From positions 743,099 through 807,098 of the forward strand of contig NZ_CP061305.1 in assembly GCF_018687755.1 (NCBI RefSeq): 64,000 bases of DNA, written 5' to 3'. A program made the position numbers and the translations under genes. Source of the DNA: Polynucleobacter sp. JS-Mosq-20-D10. Lineage in GTDB: Bacteria; Pseudomonadota; Gammaproteobacteria; Burkholderiales; Burkholderiaceae. Numbering within the stretch: position 1 is the first letter of the stretch; the number at the start of each line of letters is the position of its first letter. Shown piece by piece: positions 16,578 through 24,764 of this stretch. The notes under the pieces were generated by a model that ran no database searches, was not told the DNA's origin, and worked only from the letters and a program-made list of their open reading frames with translations.

Positions 16578-17143
16578 AGGGTAATTCCTTTTAATTTCAA
16601 TGCTTTAGCTAGAGCCTGGGTGGCTCTTGAGCAGTGGGTTTTGACGCTTCCCTCGCTACAGCTCATTGCAAGGGCAGTTTCAGTAATGCTTAGCTCATCC
16701 CAATAACGCATCAGGAAGGCTTCTCGTTGACGGGCGGGTAATTTTGATATTTCCGACTCTAAGGACTGCAATAGCTGACTACGTTCAAGCTTAAACGCAC
16801 CATCTTGGTGAATTTCACTGTCATCTGGAGCTGAAAGCGACTCTAGGGGGTCAAAATCATCGTTTTCATCGGATTTCTTACCCATGTTCGAGAACAGGGT
16901 GACCCAAGTATTACGAACTTTTTGACGCCTGAACCAGTCGTGAATGCGATTTTGCAAAATTCTGGTGAAAACTAGGGGTAATTCCGCTGCAGGTCGGTCA
17001 CCATACTTTTCAGCCAGTTTGATCATGGCATCCTGAACGATATCCAAGGCCGCATCGTCATCTCGCACAGCATAGACCGCTTGCTTGAAAGCGCGCTGCT
17101 CAACACTACTCAGAAAGTCAGAAAGTTCTTGGGGCGAAGCCAT
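16574..17143 (-). CDS. ECF-type RNA polymerase sigma factor
   Basis: The 189-residue protein has sigma region 2 (about residues 15-85, with ALDIVQDAMIKLAEKYG and an RIHDWFRRQKVRN segment) and sigma region 4 (about 125-183, with LPARQREAFLMRYWDELSI and the helix-turn-helix CSEGSVKTHCSRA). There is no region 1 or 3, as usual for ECF/sigma-70 group 4. A sigma factor of this kind directs a small regulon, often envelope stress. It is first in a minus-strand group of four. It faces ilvB across a 193-base spacer. Confidence 0.93.
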   Translation of the reverse strand: MASPQELSDFLSSVEQRAFKQAVYAVRDDDAALDIVQDAMIKLAEKYGDRPAAELPLVFTRILQNRIHDWFRRQKVRNTWVTLFSNMGKKSDENDDFDPLESLSAPDDSEIHQDGAFKLERSQLLQSLESEISKLPARQREAFLMRYWDELSITETALAMSCSEGSVKTHCSRATQALAKALKLKGITL

Positions 17144-17336
17144 TCAGTAGATTAGACCTGAATCAGAGGGAATTCGTCTATTTTAAGGGATTGCTATAGA
17201 ATATAGGGCTTACTACCTAGAATCTCATTCAAGAAGTGGTTTTTTCCGGTAGCAGCGCCGTTCGAACTCAGGCCACAAGCAAGAGACAGAACAGACCAAA
17301 CAATTTTTTGCCGAAAATTGCAAAGGACGAAAGAAA
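17144..17336. promoter_or_regulatory. Divergent regulatory spacer: sigma factor gene / ilvB
   Basis: This 193-base spacer must contain promoters for both the minus-strand sigma factor operon and the plus-strand ilvB operon. A TAGAAT hexamer at 17197-17202 could be the ilvB -10 box, but no good -35 is visible. CTACC near 17212-17216 and GGTAG near 17248-17252 could close a long stem. I find no ATG-initiated leader peptide rich in Ile, Leu or Val codons and no intrinsic terminator, so a classic attenuator is not supported. Confidence 0.4.
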
Positions 17337-19124
17337 ATGAATACAAGCAGCGCCGAATTTTTAGCTTCTAAAGCTAATCAAGACACAACAATTACAAATC
17401 CCGCAGCAACTCCACCAGAAATGATTGGTGCTGAGATGCTGGTGCAAGCTTTGCACAAAGAGGGTGTTGAATACGTCTGGGGTTACCCAGGTGGTTCCGT
17501 TCTCTTTATCTACGATGAGATTTTTAAGCAGGATAAGTTTGAACACATTCTGGTTCGCCATGAGCAAGCAGCAGTTCATGCAGCCGATGGCTATGCACGT
17601 GCAACCGGTAAGGTTGGTGTTGCCTTAGTGACTTCAGGCCCTGGCGTAACCAATGCGGTAACCGGAATTGCGACTGCTTACACTGATTCGATCCCGATGG
17701 TAGTCATCAGCGGTAATGTACCAACCTATGCGATTGGTGAAGATGCTTTCCAAGAAGCTGATACCGTGGGCATTACTCGCCCAGTAGTCAAGCACAACTT
17801 CTTGGTAAAAGATGTGAAAGACCTTCCTTTGGTAATTAAGAAGGCTTTCCATATTGCGCAGACAGGCCGTCCAGGTCCAGTATTGATTGACATCCCTAAG
17901 GATGTCTCTGCAGCTAAAGGACCATTCGTCTACCCAGAAACATTGGAGATGCGTTCATATAACCCAGTGGTTAAGGGTCATAGTGGACAAATTCGTAAAG
18001 CTGTTTCTTTATTGCAAGAGGCTGAACGCCCATTCATCTATACCGGTGGTGGTGTGATCTTGGCTGATGCCGCTCCAGAATTAAAAGAGTTTGCTGACTT
18101 GCTGGGTTACCCTGTTACCAATACCTTAATGGGTCTTGGCGGTTTCCCAGGCACTAGCCCTCAGTTTGTGGGCATGCTTGGTATGCACGGTACGTATGAA
18201 GCCAATATGGCGATGCAGCACAGCGATGTGTTGATTGCAATCGGCGCCCGTTTTGATGACCGCGTGATTGGCAATCCTACGCACTTCGCAAGTCATCCTC
18301 GCAAGATTATTCATATTGACATCGATCCATCCGTGATTTCGAAGCGGGTGAAAGTGGATGTGCCTATCGTAGGCAATCTCAAAGAAGTATTGCAAGAGAT
18401 GACTGCTCAGCTAAAAAATGCTGGCCCACGTAAGAATGAAGCCAAATTGGCAGCATGGTGGGCGCAGATTAACGAGTGGCGTAAAAAAGATTGCCTAAAG
18501 TACGACGAGGCATCGCAAATCGTCAAGCCTCAGTATGTAGTGCAAAAGTTATGGGAGCTCACTGGTGGTGATGCATTCATTACTTCTGATGTTGGTCAGC
18601 ATCAAATGTGGGCTGCACAGTTCTACAAGTTCGATAAGCCACGTCGTTGGATTAATTCCGGCGGTCTTGGCACCATGGGTGTTGGCTTGCCATATGCCAT
18701 GGGTATTAAGAAAGCATTCCCAGATACAGATGTATTTGCCATTACTGGTGAAGGCTCTATCCAGATGTGTATTCAAGAGTTATCCACTTGCAAGCAATAC
18801 AACACGCCTGTGAAGATCGTCTCTTTGAATAATCGCTACCTTGGCATGGTTCGTCAATGGCAAGAGCTCACTTATAACAAGCGTTATTCCAGTTCCTATA
18901 TGGATTCATTGCCAGACTTTGTGAAGTTGGCAGAAGCCTTTGGACATGTGGGTATGCGTATTGAGAAGAAGTCTGATGTTGAAGGCGCTCTCAAAGAAGC
19001 CATTCGTTTAAAAGATCGCACAGTATTTATGGATTTCCAGACAGACCCAGAGGAAAACGTTTGGCCAATGGTTCAAGCGGGCAAGGGTATTACTGAAATG
19101 CTTTTGGGTAGCGAGGACCTCTAA
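17337..19124 (+). CDS. ilvB: Acetolactate synthase, large (catalytic) subunit
   Basis: The 595-residue protein has the ThDP enzyme layout. After a 30-residue Ser/Thr-rich extension comes EYVWGYPGGSVLFIYDE, the RHEQAAVHAADGYARATG segment with the catalytic Glu, the central FAD-binding part, and the ThDP motif GEGSIQMCIQEL...LNN. It condenses two pyruvates to acetolactate (or pyruvate plus 2-oxobutyrate), the first common step of Val, Leu and Ile synthesis. It overlaps ilvH by one base (TAATG). The ilvI name is also used for this type. Confidence 0.97.
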   Translation: MNTSSAEFLASKANQDTTITNPAATPPEMIGAEMLVQALHKEGVEYVWGYPGGSVLFIYDEIFKQDKFEHILVRHEQAAVHAADGYARATGKVGVALVTSGPGVTNAVTGIATAYTDSIPMVVISGNVPTYAIGEDAFQEADTVGITRPVVKHNFLVKDVKDLPLVIKKAFHIAQTGRPGPVLIDIPKDVSAAKGPFVYPETLEMRSYNPVVKGHSGQIRKAVSLLQEAERPFIYTGGGVILADAAPELKEFADLLGYPVTNTLMGLGGFPGTSPQFVGMLGMHGTYEANMAMQHSDVLIAIGARFDDRVIGNPTHFASHPRKIIHIDIDPSVISKRVKVDVPIVGNLKEVLQEMTAQLKNAGPRKNEAKLAAWWAQINEWRKKDCLKYDEASQIVKPQYVVQKLWELTGGDAFITSDVGQHQMWAAQFYKFDKPRRWINSGGLGTMGVGLPYAMGIKKAFPDTDVFAITGEGSIQMCIQELSTCKQYNTPVKIVSLNNRYLGMVRQWQELTYNKRYSSSYMDSLPDFVKLAEAFGHVGMRIEKKSDVEGALKEAIRLKDRTVFMDFQTDPEENVWPMVQAGKGITEMLLGSEDL

Positions 19125-19615
19125 TGCGACATATTATTTCCATATTGATAGAGAACGAGCCGGGGGCATTATCCCGTGTGGTTGGCTTGTTTTCGGCTCG
19201 CGGCTACAACATTGAGACCTTGAGTGTTGCGCCGACTGAAGATCCATCCTTGTCGCGCATGACGATTGTCACGATTGGCTCTGAGGATGTGATTGAGCAA
19301 ATCACTAAACACCTCAATCGCCTAGTTGAGGTGGTTAAGGTTTTTGATTTGACTGAAGGTCTTCATATTGAGCGTGAGCTCATGATGATTAAAGTACGCG
19401 CTGTGGGTAAAGAGCGTGAAGAGTTGAAACGTACAACGGATATCTTCCGTGGTCGCATCATTGATGTGACTGATAAGAGTTACACCATTGAATTAACTGG
19501 TGATGGCGCCAAATTGGATGCCTTCATTGATTCGATTGATCGCGCATCGATTCTGGAAACTGTCCGTTCTGGTGGTTCTGGTATTGGGCGCGGTGAACGC
19601 ATTCTGAAGGTTTAA
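19124..19615 (+). CDS. ilvH: Acetolactate synthase, small (regulatory) subunit
   Basis: This 163-residue protein has the N-terminal ACT domain (MRHIISILIENEPGALSRVVGLF) that binds valine for feedback inhibition, followed by the second conserved domain with RELMMIKV and FRGRIIDV. Length matches IlvH/IlvN of the 160-residue type. It forms the holoenzyme with IlvB. The start codon overlaps the ilvB stop by one base, which should keep subunit ratios balanced. Confidence 0.97.
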   Translation: MRHIISILIENEPGALSRVVGLFSARGYNIETLSVAPTEDPSLSRMTIVTIGSEDVIEQITKHLNRLVEVVKVFDLTEGLHIERELMMIKVRAVGKEREELKRTTDIFRGRIIDVTDKSYTIELTGDGAKLDAFIDSIDRASILETVRSGGSGIGRGERILKV

Positions 19616-19665
19616 TTTTTTAACTAATTACTGCATTAACTACATTTTCAAAACAAGGAAAGAGC

Positions 19666-20682
19666 ATGAAAGTTTTTTACGATAAAGACGCCGATTTGTC
19701 CCTCATTAAAGGCAAAAAAGTAACCATCATTGGTTACGGTTCACAGGGTCACGCACACGCATTGAACCTCAAGGATTCCGGTTGTAACGTAACTGTTGGT
19801 TTGCGTAAGGGCGGCGCTTCTTGGAGTAAGGCTGCAAATGCTGGCTTGACTGTAAAAGAAGTTGGCGAAGCCGTGAAAGATGCTGACGTAGTCATGATGC
19901 TTCTACCTGATGAGCAAATCGCTGACGTGTATAGCAAAGAAGTTCACGGCAATATCAAGCAGGGCGCTGCACTAGCATTCGCTCACGGCTTTAACGTCCA
20001 CTACGGTCAAGTTCAGCCGCGCGCTGACTTGGACGTGATCATGATTGCTCCTAAAGCACCAGGTCATACTGTGCGTGGTACTTATGCTCAAGGTGGCGGC
20101 GTTCCCCATTTGATCGCTGTGTATCAAGATAAATCAGGTTCAGCTCGTGATGTTGCTTTGTCATATGCAACAGCGAATGGTGGCGGTCGTGCCGGCATCA
20201 TCGAAACCAACTTCCGTGAAGAAACTGAAACTGACTTGTTCGGTGAGCAGGCTGTTCTTTGTGGTGGCGCAGTAGAGTTGATCAAAGCTGGCTTTGAGAC
20301 TTTGGTTGAAGCTGGTTACGCTCCTGAGATGGCTTACTTCGAGTGCTTGCATGAGCTCAAGTTAATTGTTGACTTGATCTACGAAGGTGGTATCGCCAAT
20401 ATGAATTACTCAATCTCTAACAACGCTGAGTACGGTGAGTACGTCACTGGCCCACGTATTGTGACTGAAGATACCAAGAACGCAATGCGTCAGTGCTTGA
20501 AAGATATTCAGACTGGTGAGTACGCTAAGAGCTTCATCTTGGAAAACAAAGCAGGTGCGCCTACTTTGATCTCACGTCGTCGCTTGAATGCTGAGCACGA
20601 CATCGAGATAGTTGGTGCTAAGTTGCGCGCCATGATGCCTTGGATTGCCAAGAACAAATTAGTTGACCAGACTAAGAACTAA
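19666..20682 (+). CDS. ilvC: Ketol-acid reductoisomerase
   Basis: The 338-residue protein is a short (class I) KARI. The Rossmann motif GYGSQGHAHALNL is at residues 24-36, and the catalytic knotted domain includes the metal-binding ETDLFGEQ and ECLHELKLIVDL segments. It converts acetolactate or acetohydroxybutyrate to the dihydroxy acids using NAD(P)H and Mg2+. It follows ilvH after 50 bases with a good SD (AAGGAAAG) and is the last amino acid gene before psd. Confidence 0.98.
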   Translation: MKVFYDKDADLSLIKGKKVTIIGYGSQGHAHALNLKDSGCNVTVGLRKGGASWSKAANAGLTVKEVGEAVKDADVVMMLLPDEQIADVYSKEVHGNIKQGAALAFAHGFNVHYGQVQPRADLDVIMIAPKAPGHTVRGTYAQGGGVPHLIAVYQDKSGSARDVALSYATANGGGRAGIIETNFREETETDLFGEQAVLCGGAVELIKAGFETLVEAGYAPEMAYFECLHELKLIVDLIYEGGIANMNYSISNNAEYGEYVTGPRIVTEDTKNAMRQCLKDIQTGEYAKSFILENKAGAPTLISRRRLNAEHDIEIVGAKLRAMMPWIAKNKLVDQTKN

Positions 20683-20714
20683 TCAGTAGTTATTTAAAAA
20701 GGCTCAGAACAAAG

Positions 20715-21362
20715 ATGATGTATCCACACCCCATTATTGCGAAAGAAGGTTGGCCGTATTTGGCATTAGTGGGGGCTGTTACTTTGCTAGTCCACTATCT
20801 TGGTGGCATTGCATGGTCATGGCCCTTGTGGATCATCTTTATCTTTGTTCTGCAGTTCTTCCGAGATCCGCAGCGTATTGCTGCCTTAGGTCGTGATCTA
20901 GTGTTATCTCCCGCTGATGGTCGTATCGTCGTCGTAGAAAAAGCGAACGATCCTTATGCGGGCCGTGAAGCTTTGAAGATTAGTGTGTTTATGAATGTAT
21001 TTAACGTTCACTCCAACCGTAGCGCAGTCAACGGTACGGTAAAAGAGATTCAGTATTTTCCTGGCAAGTTTGTTAATGCCGATTTAGATAAGGCGTCTAC
21101 GGAGAACGAGCGCAATGCTGTTGTGATTGATGCCAACGGCCAAATCGTGACTCTAGTGCAGGTTGCAGGCCTCATTGCCCGCCGTATTCTTTGTTATATC
21201 CATGTTGGCGATAGACTCAAAGCGGGTGAGCGTTATGGCTTTATTCGCTTTGGCTCCCGAGTCGATGTATATTTACCCTTAACAGCCGAGCCTTTAGTCA
21301 GTGTTGGCGATAAAGTTTTTGCTACGAATACTGCATTAGCTCGCGTACCCGGCTTAGATTAA
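20715..21362 (+). CDS. psd: Phosphatidylserine decarboxylase proenzyme
   Basis: The 215-residue product belongs to the short PSD type. The self-cleavage site that makes the pyruvoyl group is Gly180-Ser181 in RFGSR. The start has two hydrophobic segments for membrane association, and the middle has FMNVFNVHSNR. It converts phosphatidylserine to phosphatidylethanolamine at the inner membrane. It lies 32 bases after ilvC and 27 before pssA, so the two successive enzymes of PE synthesis are adjacent. Confidence 0.95.
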   Translation: MMYPHPIIAKEGWPYLALVGAVTLLVHYLGGIAWSWPLWIIFIFVLQFFRDPQRIAALGRDLVLSPADGRIVVVEKANDPYAGREALKISVFMNVFNVHSNRSAVNGTVKEIQYFPGKFVNADLDKASTENERNAVVIDANGQIVTLVQVAGLIARRILCYIHVGDRLKAGERYGFIRFGSRVDVYLPLTAEPLVSVGDKVFATNTALARVPGLD

Positions 21363-21389
21363 TTAAGTCGTTTTAACTGGGAATATTCT

Positions 21390-22253
21390 TTGCCTACATT
21401 TCGCCGTCGTGGCCGTATCGATCGCAGTCGCTTAGCAAACTCTCGCACTGATCGCACTCAAAATGAGTGGGCGGAGGACTTGGGTGATGGGATTGATTTT
21501 GAAGTAGAAGAGTTGCACGTAGATAAGCCACGTAAACGTAGCAAGGGCATTTACTTACTCCCTAATGCATTCACCACCGCAGCCTTATTCTGCGGCTTCT
21601 TTGCCATCGTCAATGCGATGAACCACCAGTTTGAGATAGCCGCTATTGCTATTTTTGCATCTTTAGTTTTGGATGGTATGGATGGTCGCGTTGCTCGTAT
21701 GACTAATACCCAAAGTGCTTTCGGCGAGCAATATGACTCTTTGGCTGACATGGTGTCTTTTGGAGTGGCGCCTGCGTTGGTTGCTTACGAATGGGCTTTA
21801 AAAGACTTAGGTAAGTGGGGTTGGCTGGCTGCCTTTACCTACTGTGCGGGAGCGGCCTTACGTTTGGCCCGTTTCAACGTCAATACTGGCGTGGTAGACA
21901 AGAAGTTTTTCCAAGGCTTGCCTAGTCCAGCGGCTGGCTCTTTGATAGCTGGTTTTATTTGGCTGGCTGATGACAATAAGATCCCAGTGCGCGACAGTGC
22001 AATCCCTTGGATCACTTTCTTTTTGGCTGTTTATGCTGGCTTGACCATGGTATCCAATGCCCGCTTTTATAGTGGCAAGGCTTTAGATGTGCGCTACCGC
22101 GTGCCTTTTGGCGTCATGGTTCTGATGATTCTGACCTTTGTTCTCATTTCTTCTAATCCGCCTTTAACTCTGTTTGGCCTCTTTGTGGTGTATTCCATCT
22201 CGGGATATGTTATTTGGGCTTGGGAACACCTGAGCGGCCGTCGCTTTAGCTAA
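21390..22253 (+). CDS. pssA: CDP-diacylglycerol-serine O-phosphatidyltransferase
   Basis: The 287-residue membrane protein has the CDP-alcohol phosphatidyltransferase signature DG-x2-AR-x8-G-x3-D-x3-D at residues 98-120, with several membrane segments. It makes phosphatidylserine from CDP-diacylglycerol and serine, the substrate for Psd. The first ~50 residues are a charged, Arg-rich extension before the conserved NAFT segment. The start is TTG at 21390. It is the Bacillus-type membrane Pss, not the E. coli PLD-type enzyme. Confidence 0.95.
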   Translation: MPTFRRRGRIDRSRLANSRTDRTQNEWAEDLGDGIDFEVEELHVDKPRKRSKGIYLLPNAFTTAALFCGFFAIVNAMNHQFEIAAIAIFASLVLDGMDGRVARMTNTQSAFGEQYDSLADMVSFGVAPALVAYEWALKDLGKWGWLAAFTYCAGAALRLARFNVNTGVVDKKFFQGLPSPAAGSLIAGFIWLADDNKIPVRDSAIPWITFFLAVYAGLTMVSNARFYSGKALDVRYRVPFGVMVLMILTFVLISSNPPLTLFGLFVVYSISGYVIWAWEHLSGRRFS

Positions 22254-22281
22254 TTTGTAATATTTAGGTTATATTTAATCT

Positions 22282-22356
22282 ATGTTGATGAATTTCTCCC
22301 TCTCTAAACTGCTTCTACTAGCACTAAGCCTTCAGCTTGGGGCAGGTAAGGCCTAG
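22282..22356 (+). CDS. Leucine-rich leader peptide upstream of leuA
   Basis: A 24-codon frame from ATG 22282 to TAG 22354-22356 contains nine leucine codons, including CTG CTT CTA CTA at codons 10-13 and CTA, CTT, CTT at codons 15, 17 and 19. It is followed by an intrinsic terminator at 22398-22426 and then leuA, the layout of a leucine attenuator leader (leuL). There is no clear SD; the TATATT at 22270-22275 could be a -10 box giving a leaderless or nearly leaderless start. An alternative reading is a tiny signal-peptide-like ORF without a regulatory role; the terminator and antiterminator pairing make the leader reading better. Confidence 0.68.
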   Translation: MLMNFSLSKLLLLALSLQLGAGKA

Positions 22357-22426
22357 GTTAATGAGATTAAAGTAATTCATTAGCCACGACATACCAGCCC
22401 CAGCAAATTGCTGGGGTTTTTGTTTT
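22335..22426 (+). promoter_or_regulatory. Putative leucine attenuator: antiterminator, spacer hairpin and terminator
   Basis: Three pairings are visible. GCT-T-GGGGC at 22335-22343, inside the end of the leader peptide frame, can pair with GCCCCAGC at 22397-22404 with one bulged T. GGTTAATGA (22356-22364) can pair with TCATTAGCC (22377-22385). CCCCAGCA (22398-22405) pairs perfectly with TGCTGGGG (22409-22416). The first and third pairings exclude each other, as antiterminator and terminator should. A ribosome stalled at the Leu codon run would leave 22335-22343 free; one that reaches the stop at 22354 would cover it. Confidence 0.65.
22398..22426 (+). terminator. Intrinsic terminator in the leuA leader
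   Basis: A perfect 8-base stem CCCCAGCA/TGCTGGGG with a three-base loop is followed at once by TTTTTGTTTT. It lies 70 bases before the leuA start and after the leucine-rich leader frame, and would also stop read-through from pssA. Confidence 0.9.
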
Positions 22427-22496
22427 GAGGGTTGTTAATTAGTAAACATGAATCAGCAGTAAGCATAATTAAGCAATATTGAACCGGAGAGTAGTG

Positions 22497-24044
22497 ATGA
22501 GCGACAAAGTAATCATTTTTGACACCACCTTACGTGATGGTGAGCAATCACCTGGTGCTTCCATGACCAAGGATGAGAAGGTGCGCATTGCCCGTCAGCT
22601 AGAGCGCCTCAAGGTTGATGTGATCGAAGCTGGATTTGCTGCGAGCTCTGAAGGTGACTTCCAGGCAATCTCTGCAGTAGCAGCAGCCGTGAAGGATTCA
22701 ATTGTCTGCTCACTCGCACGTGCCAATGATAAAGATATTACTCGGGCTGCTGATGCATTGAAAGCTGCTAATGCAAAACGGATTCATGCGTTTTTGGCAA
22801 CTAGCCCACTCCATATGGCCGTGAAATTGCGCATGTCTCCAGAAGAAGTTTTAGAGCAGGCTAAACGTTCCATTCGTTTTGCAAGAAACTTGGCTGGGGA
22901 TGTGGAGTTCTCAGCAGAAGACGGCTATCGCTCAGAAATGGATTTCTTGTGCAGAGTAGTTGAAGGAGTTATTAATGAGGGTGCTACTACCATCAATATT
23001 CCGGATACCGTAGGCTACGCCACTCCAGAGTTGTATGGTGAGTTCATCAAGACTTTGCGTACCCGAGTTCCCAACTCGGATAAAGCAGTATGGTCCGTGC
23101 ATTGTCACAATGACTTGGGTATGGCAGTCGCCAACTCCTTGGCTGGCGTCAAAATTGGCGGAGCGCGTCAAATCGAGTGCACTGTTAATGGTTTAGGTGA
23201 GCGCGCCGGAAATACTGCATTAGAAGAAATTGTGATGGCTTTGCGTACGCGTAAGGATTATTTCGATATGGTGTGCGGTATCGATGCAACTCAAATTGTT
23301 CCTGCATCGAAGTTGGTCTCGCAAATTACTGGTTTCGTTGTTCAGCCGAACAAGGCAGTTGTAGGTGCCAACGCGTTTGCGCATACTTCCGGAATTCATC
23401 AAGACGGCATCTTAAAAAATCGGGATACCTACGAGATCATGCGTGCGGAAGATGTAGGCTGGTCTGCCAATAAGATTGTGCTCGGCAAGTTGTCTGGCCG
23501 TAATGCTTTCAAACAGCGCTTACAAGAGTTAGGCATTGCGATTGAAGCCGAAGCGGATTTGAACGAAGCTTTTGTCCGCTTCAAGACCCTGGCCGATCAA
23601 AAATCAGAAATCTTTGATGAAGATATTATTGCCATCATGTCGGATTCTGCTGCAGCCGAAGAGGGTGAGTTCTATAAATTCATTGCTCTAAGTCAGCACT
23701 CTGAAACAGGTGAGCGTCCTAAGTCAAAAGTAACTTTTCGGGTTGGCGATAAAGAAGTGAACTCTGAGGCTGAAGGTAATGGTCCAGTTGACGCGAGCTT
23801 AAACGCAATTGAACAGATCGTGAAGAGCGGGGCAGAGCAATTGCTTTACTCTGTAAATGCAATCACCTCAGGTACCCAATCTCAGGGCGAGGTTACTGTC
23901 AGACTTGCAAAGGGTGGACGTATCGTGAATGGCGTTGGAACTGATCCGGACATCATTGCGGCTTCAGCGAAAGCCTATTTATCAGCACTGAATAAATTGC
24001 ATGATCCTAGCCAAGCTAAGCTCAATGCGCAGATGACGCCTTAA
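22497..24044 (+). CDS. leuA: 2-Isopropylmalate synthase
   Basis: Taken from the ATG at 22497, which follows the SD CGGAGAG, the protein is 515 residues; the frame extends six codons upstream to a TTG that lacks an SD. It has the DTTLRDGEQSPG motif at the start, the HCHNDLGMAVANS metal-binding motif, GERAGN, and a C-terminal regulatory LeuA dimer domain. It condenses acetyl-CoA with 2-oxoisovalerate, the first committed step to leucine. It is separated from pssA by the leader and terminator, so its expression can be set independently of the ilv genes. Confidence 0.97.
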   Translation: MSDKVIIFDTTLRDGEQSPGASMTKDEKVRIARQLERLKVDVIEAGFAASSEGDFQAISAVAAAVKDSIVCSLARANDKDITRAADALKAANAKRIHAFLATSPLHMAVKLRMSPEEVLEQAKRSIRFARNLAGDVEFSAEDGYRSEMDFLCRVVEGVINEGATTINIPDTVGYATPELYGEFIKTLRTRVPNSDKAVWSVHCHNDLGMAVANSLAGVKIGGARQIECTVNGLGERAGNTALEEIVMALRTRKDYFDMVCGIDATQIVPASKLVSQITGFVVQPNKAVVGANAFAHTSGIHQDGILKNRDTYEIMRAEDVGWSANKIVLGKLSGRNAFKQRLQELGIAIEAEADLNEAFVRFKTLADQKSEIFDEDIIAIMSDSAAAEEGEFYKFIALSQHSETGERPKSKVTFRVGDKEVNSEAEGNGPVDASLNAIEQIVKSGAEQLLYSVNAITSGTQSQGEVTVRLAKGGRIVNGVGTDPDIIAASAKAYLSALNKLHDPSQAKLNAQMTP

Positions 24045-24052
24045 GAAATTCT

Positions 24053-24075
24053 CGGCGACATCTGCAGTGTCGCCG
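24053..24075. terminator. Hairpin between convergent leuA and SYLF genes
   Basis: CGGCGACA (24053-24060) and TGTCGCCG (24068-24075) form a perfect 8-base stem with a 7-base loop just after leuA. No T-tract follows directly, only a T-rich stretch about ten bases on. It may protect the 3' end or act as a weak terminator for leuA. Confidence 0.5.
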
Positions 24076-24086
24076 CAATGCACCTC

Positions 24087-24680
24087 TTATTTATTAAGAT
24101 CCGTGCTCTTGTAGTACTTGGTGCCTTTGCCAGTAATTTCTGCGGCAAGGCCTGAGTCTGTCAGTTGATACATTAATACGCCGGGTGATACTGTAGTCGC
24201 ATCTTGGTATCCGCCACCATTAGCCTCATACTTAGCGGCGGCAGTTACTTGACCGCCAAATGTCCATCCAGAATTCACAAAGTCATTCAGTGCGGCCTGT
24301 GTTTGAAAGATAAAAATATTTTGGAAGGACTTTATTCCCAGGCCCAGGCCGGCCTGAACCTCTGCCATATTCATATAAATTGGTTTAGCGCCATCTTTTT
24401 GGATAACGACACCGCTACCTGTGCCTCCACCAGCAATCAATATCTTCATACCAAAGTTGCTGAAAGTCGCGTAGCCAATGGATTTCTCAATTAACTCTTT
24501 TGCCTTGGGCTGCGCTTGGTATAGTGCCTTTAAGGTATCCTCTCTTTTCTTGAGGATCTCTTGGCGTTGCTCGGCAATTGTTTTGTCGGCGGCAAATGGA
24601 TTAGAAAACTGCGCATAGACTAGCGTAGGGAATAGGGCTAATAGACCACAGGCTAATGCTTGGATGAATTGAGTTCGCAT
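24087..24680 (-). CDS. SYLF/YSC84-domain lipid-binding secreted protein
   Basis: Started at the ATG 24680, which has an AAAGGA SD and opens a signal peptide (MRTQFIQALACGLLALFP, cut near VYAQ), the product is 197 residues. An upstream open frame to 24752 lacks these features. The mature part matches the SYLF fold: ATFSNFGMKILIAGGGTGSGVV, then MAEVQAGLGLGIKSFQNIFIF and an alpha-beta C-terminus. Eukaryotic SYLF proteins bind phosphoinositides; bacterial ones are periplasmic and of unknown role. It is divergent from a patatin-like lipoprotein gene. Confidence 0.88.
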   Translation of the reverse strand: MRTQFIQALACGLLALFPTLVYAQFSNPFAADKTIAEQRQEILKKREDTLKALYQAQPKAKELIEKSIGYATFSNFGMKILIAGGGTGSGVVIQKDGAKPIYMNMAEVQAGLGLGIKSFQNIFIFQTQAALNDFVNSGWTFGGQVTAAAKYEANGGGYQDATTVSPGVLMYQLTDSGLAAEITGKGTKYYKSTDLNK

Positions 24681-24764
24681 CGTTTTTTCCTTTGCTGTAT
24701 TTTCGCAATGAATGAATTCCATCTTTATACTCCAACAAGCCTTCTTGTCCAATATCGATCTAAT

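Noticed and set aside
17236..17340. 34-codon GTG frame upstream of ilvB ending at the ilvB start
   Set aside because: No SD, no enrichment for Ile, Leu or Val codons, no terminator in the region; not a leader peptide on present evidence.
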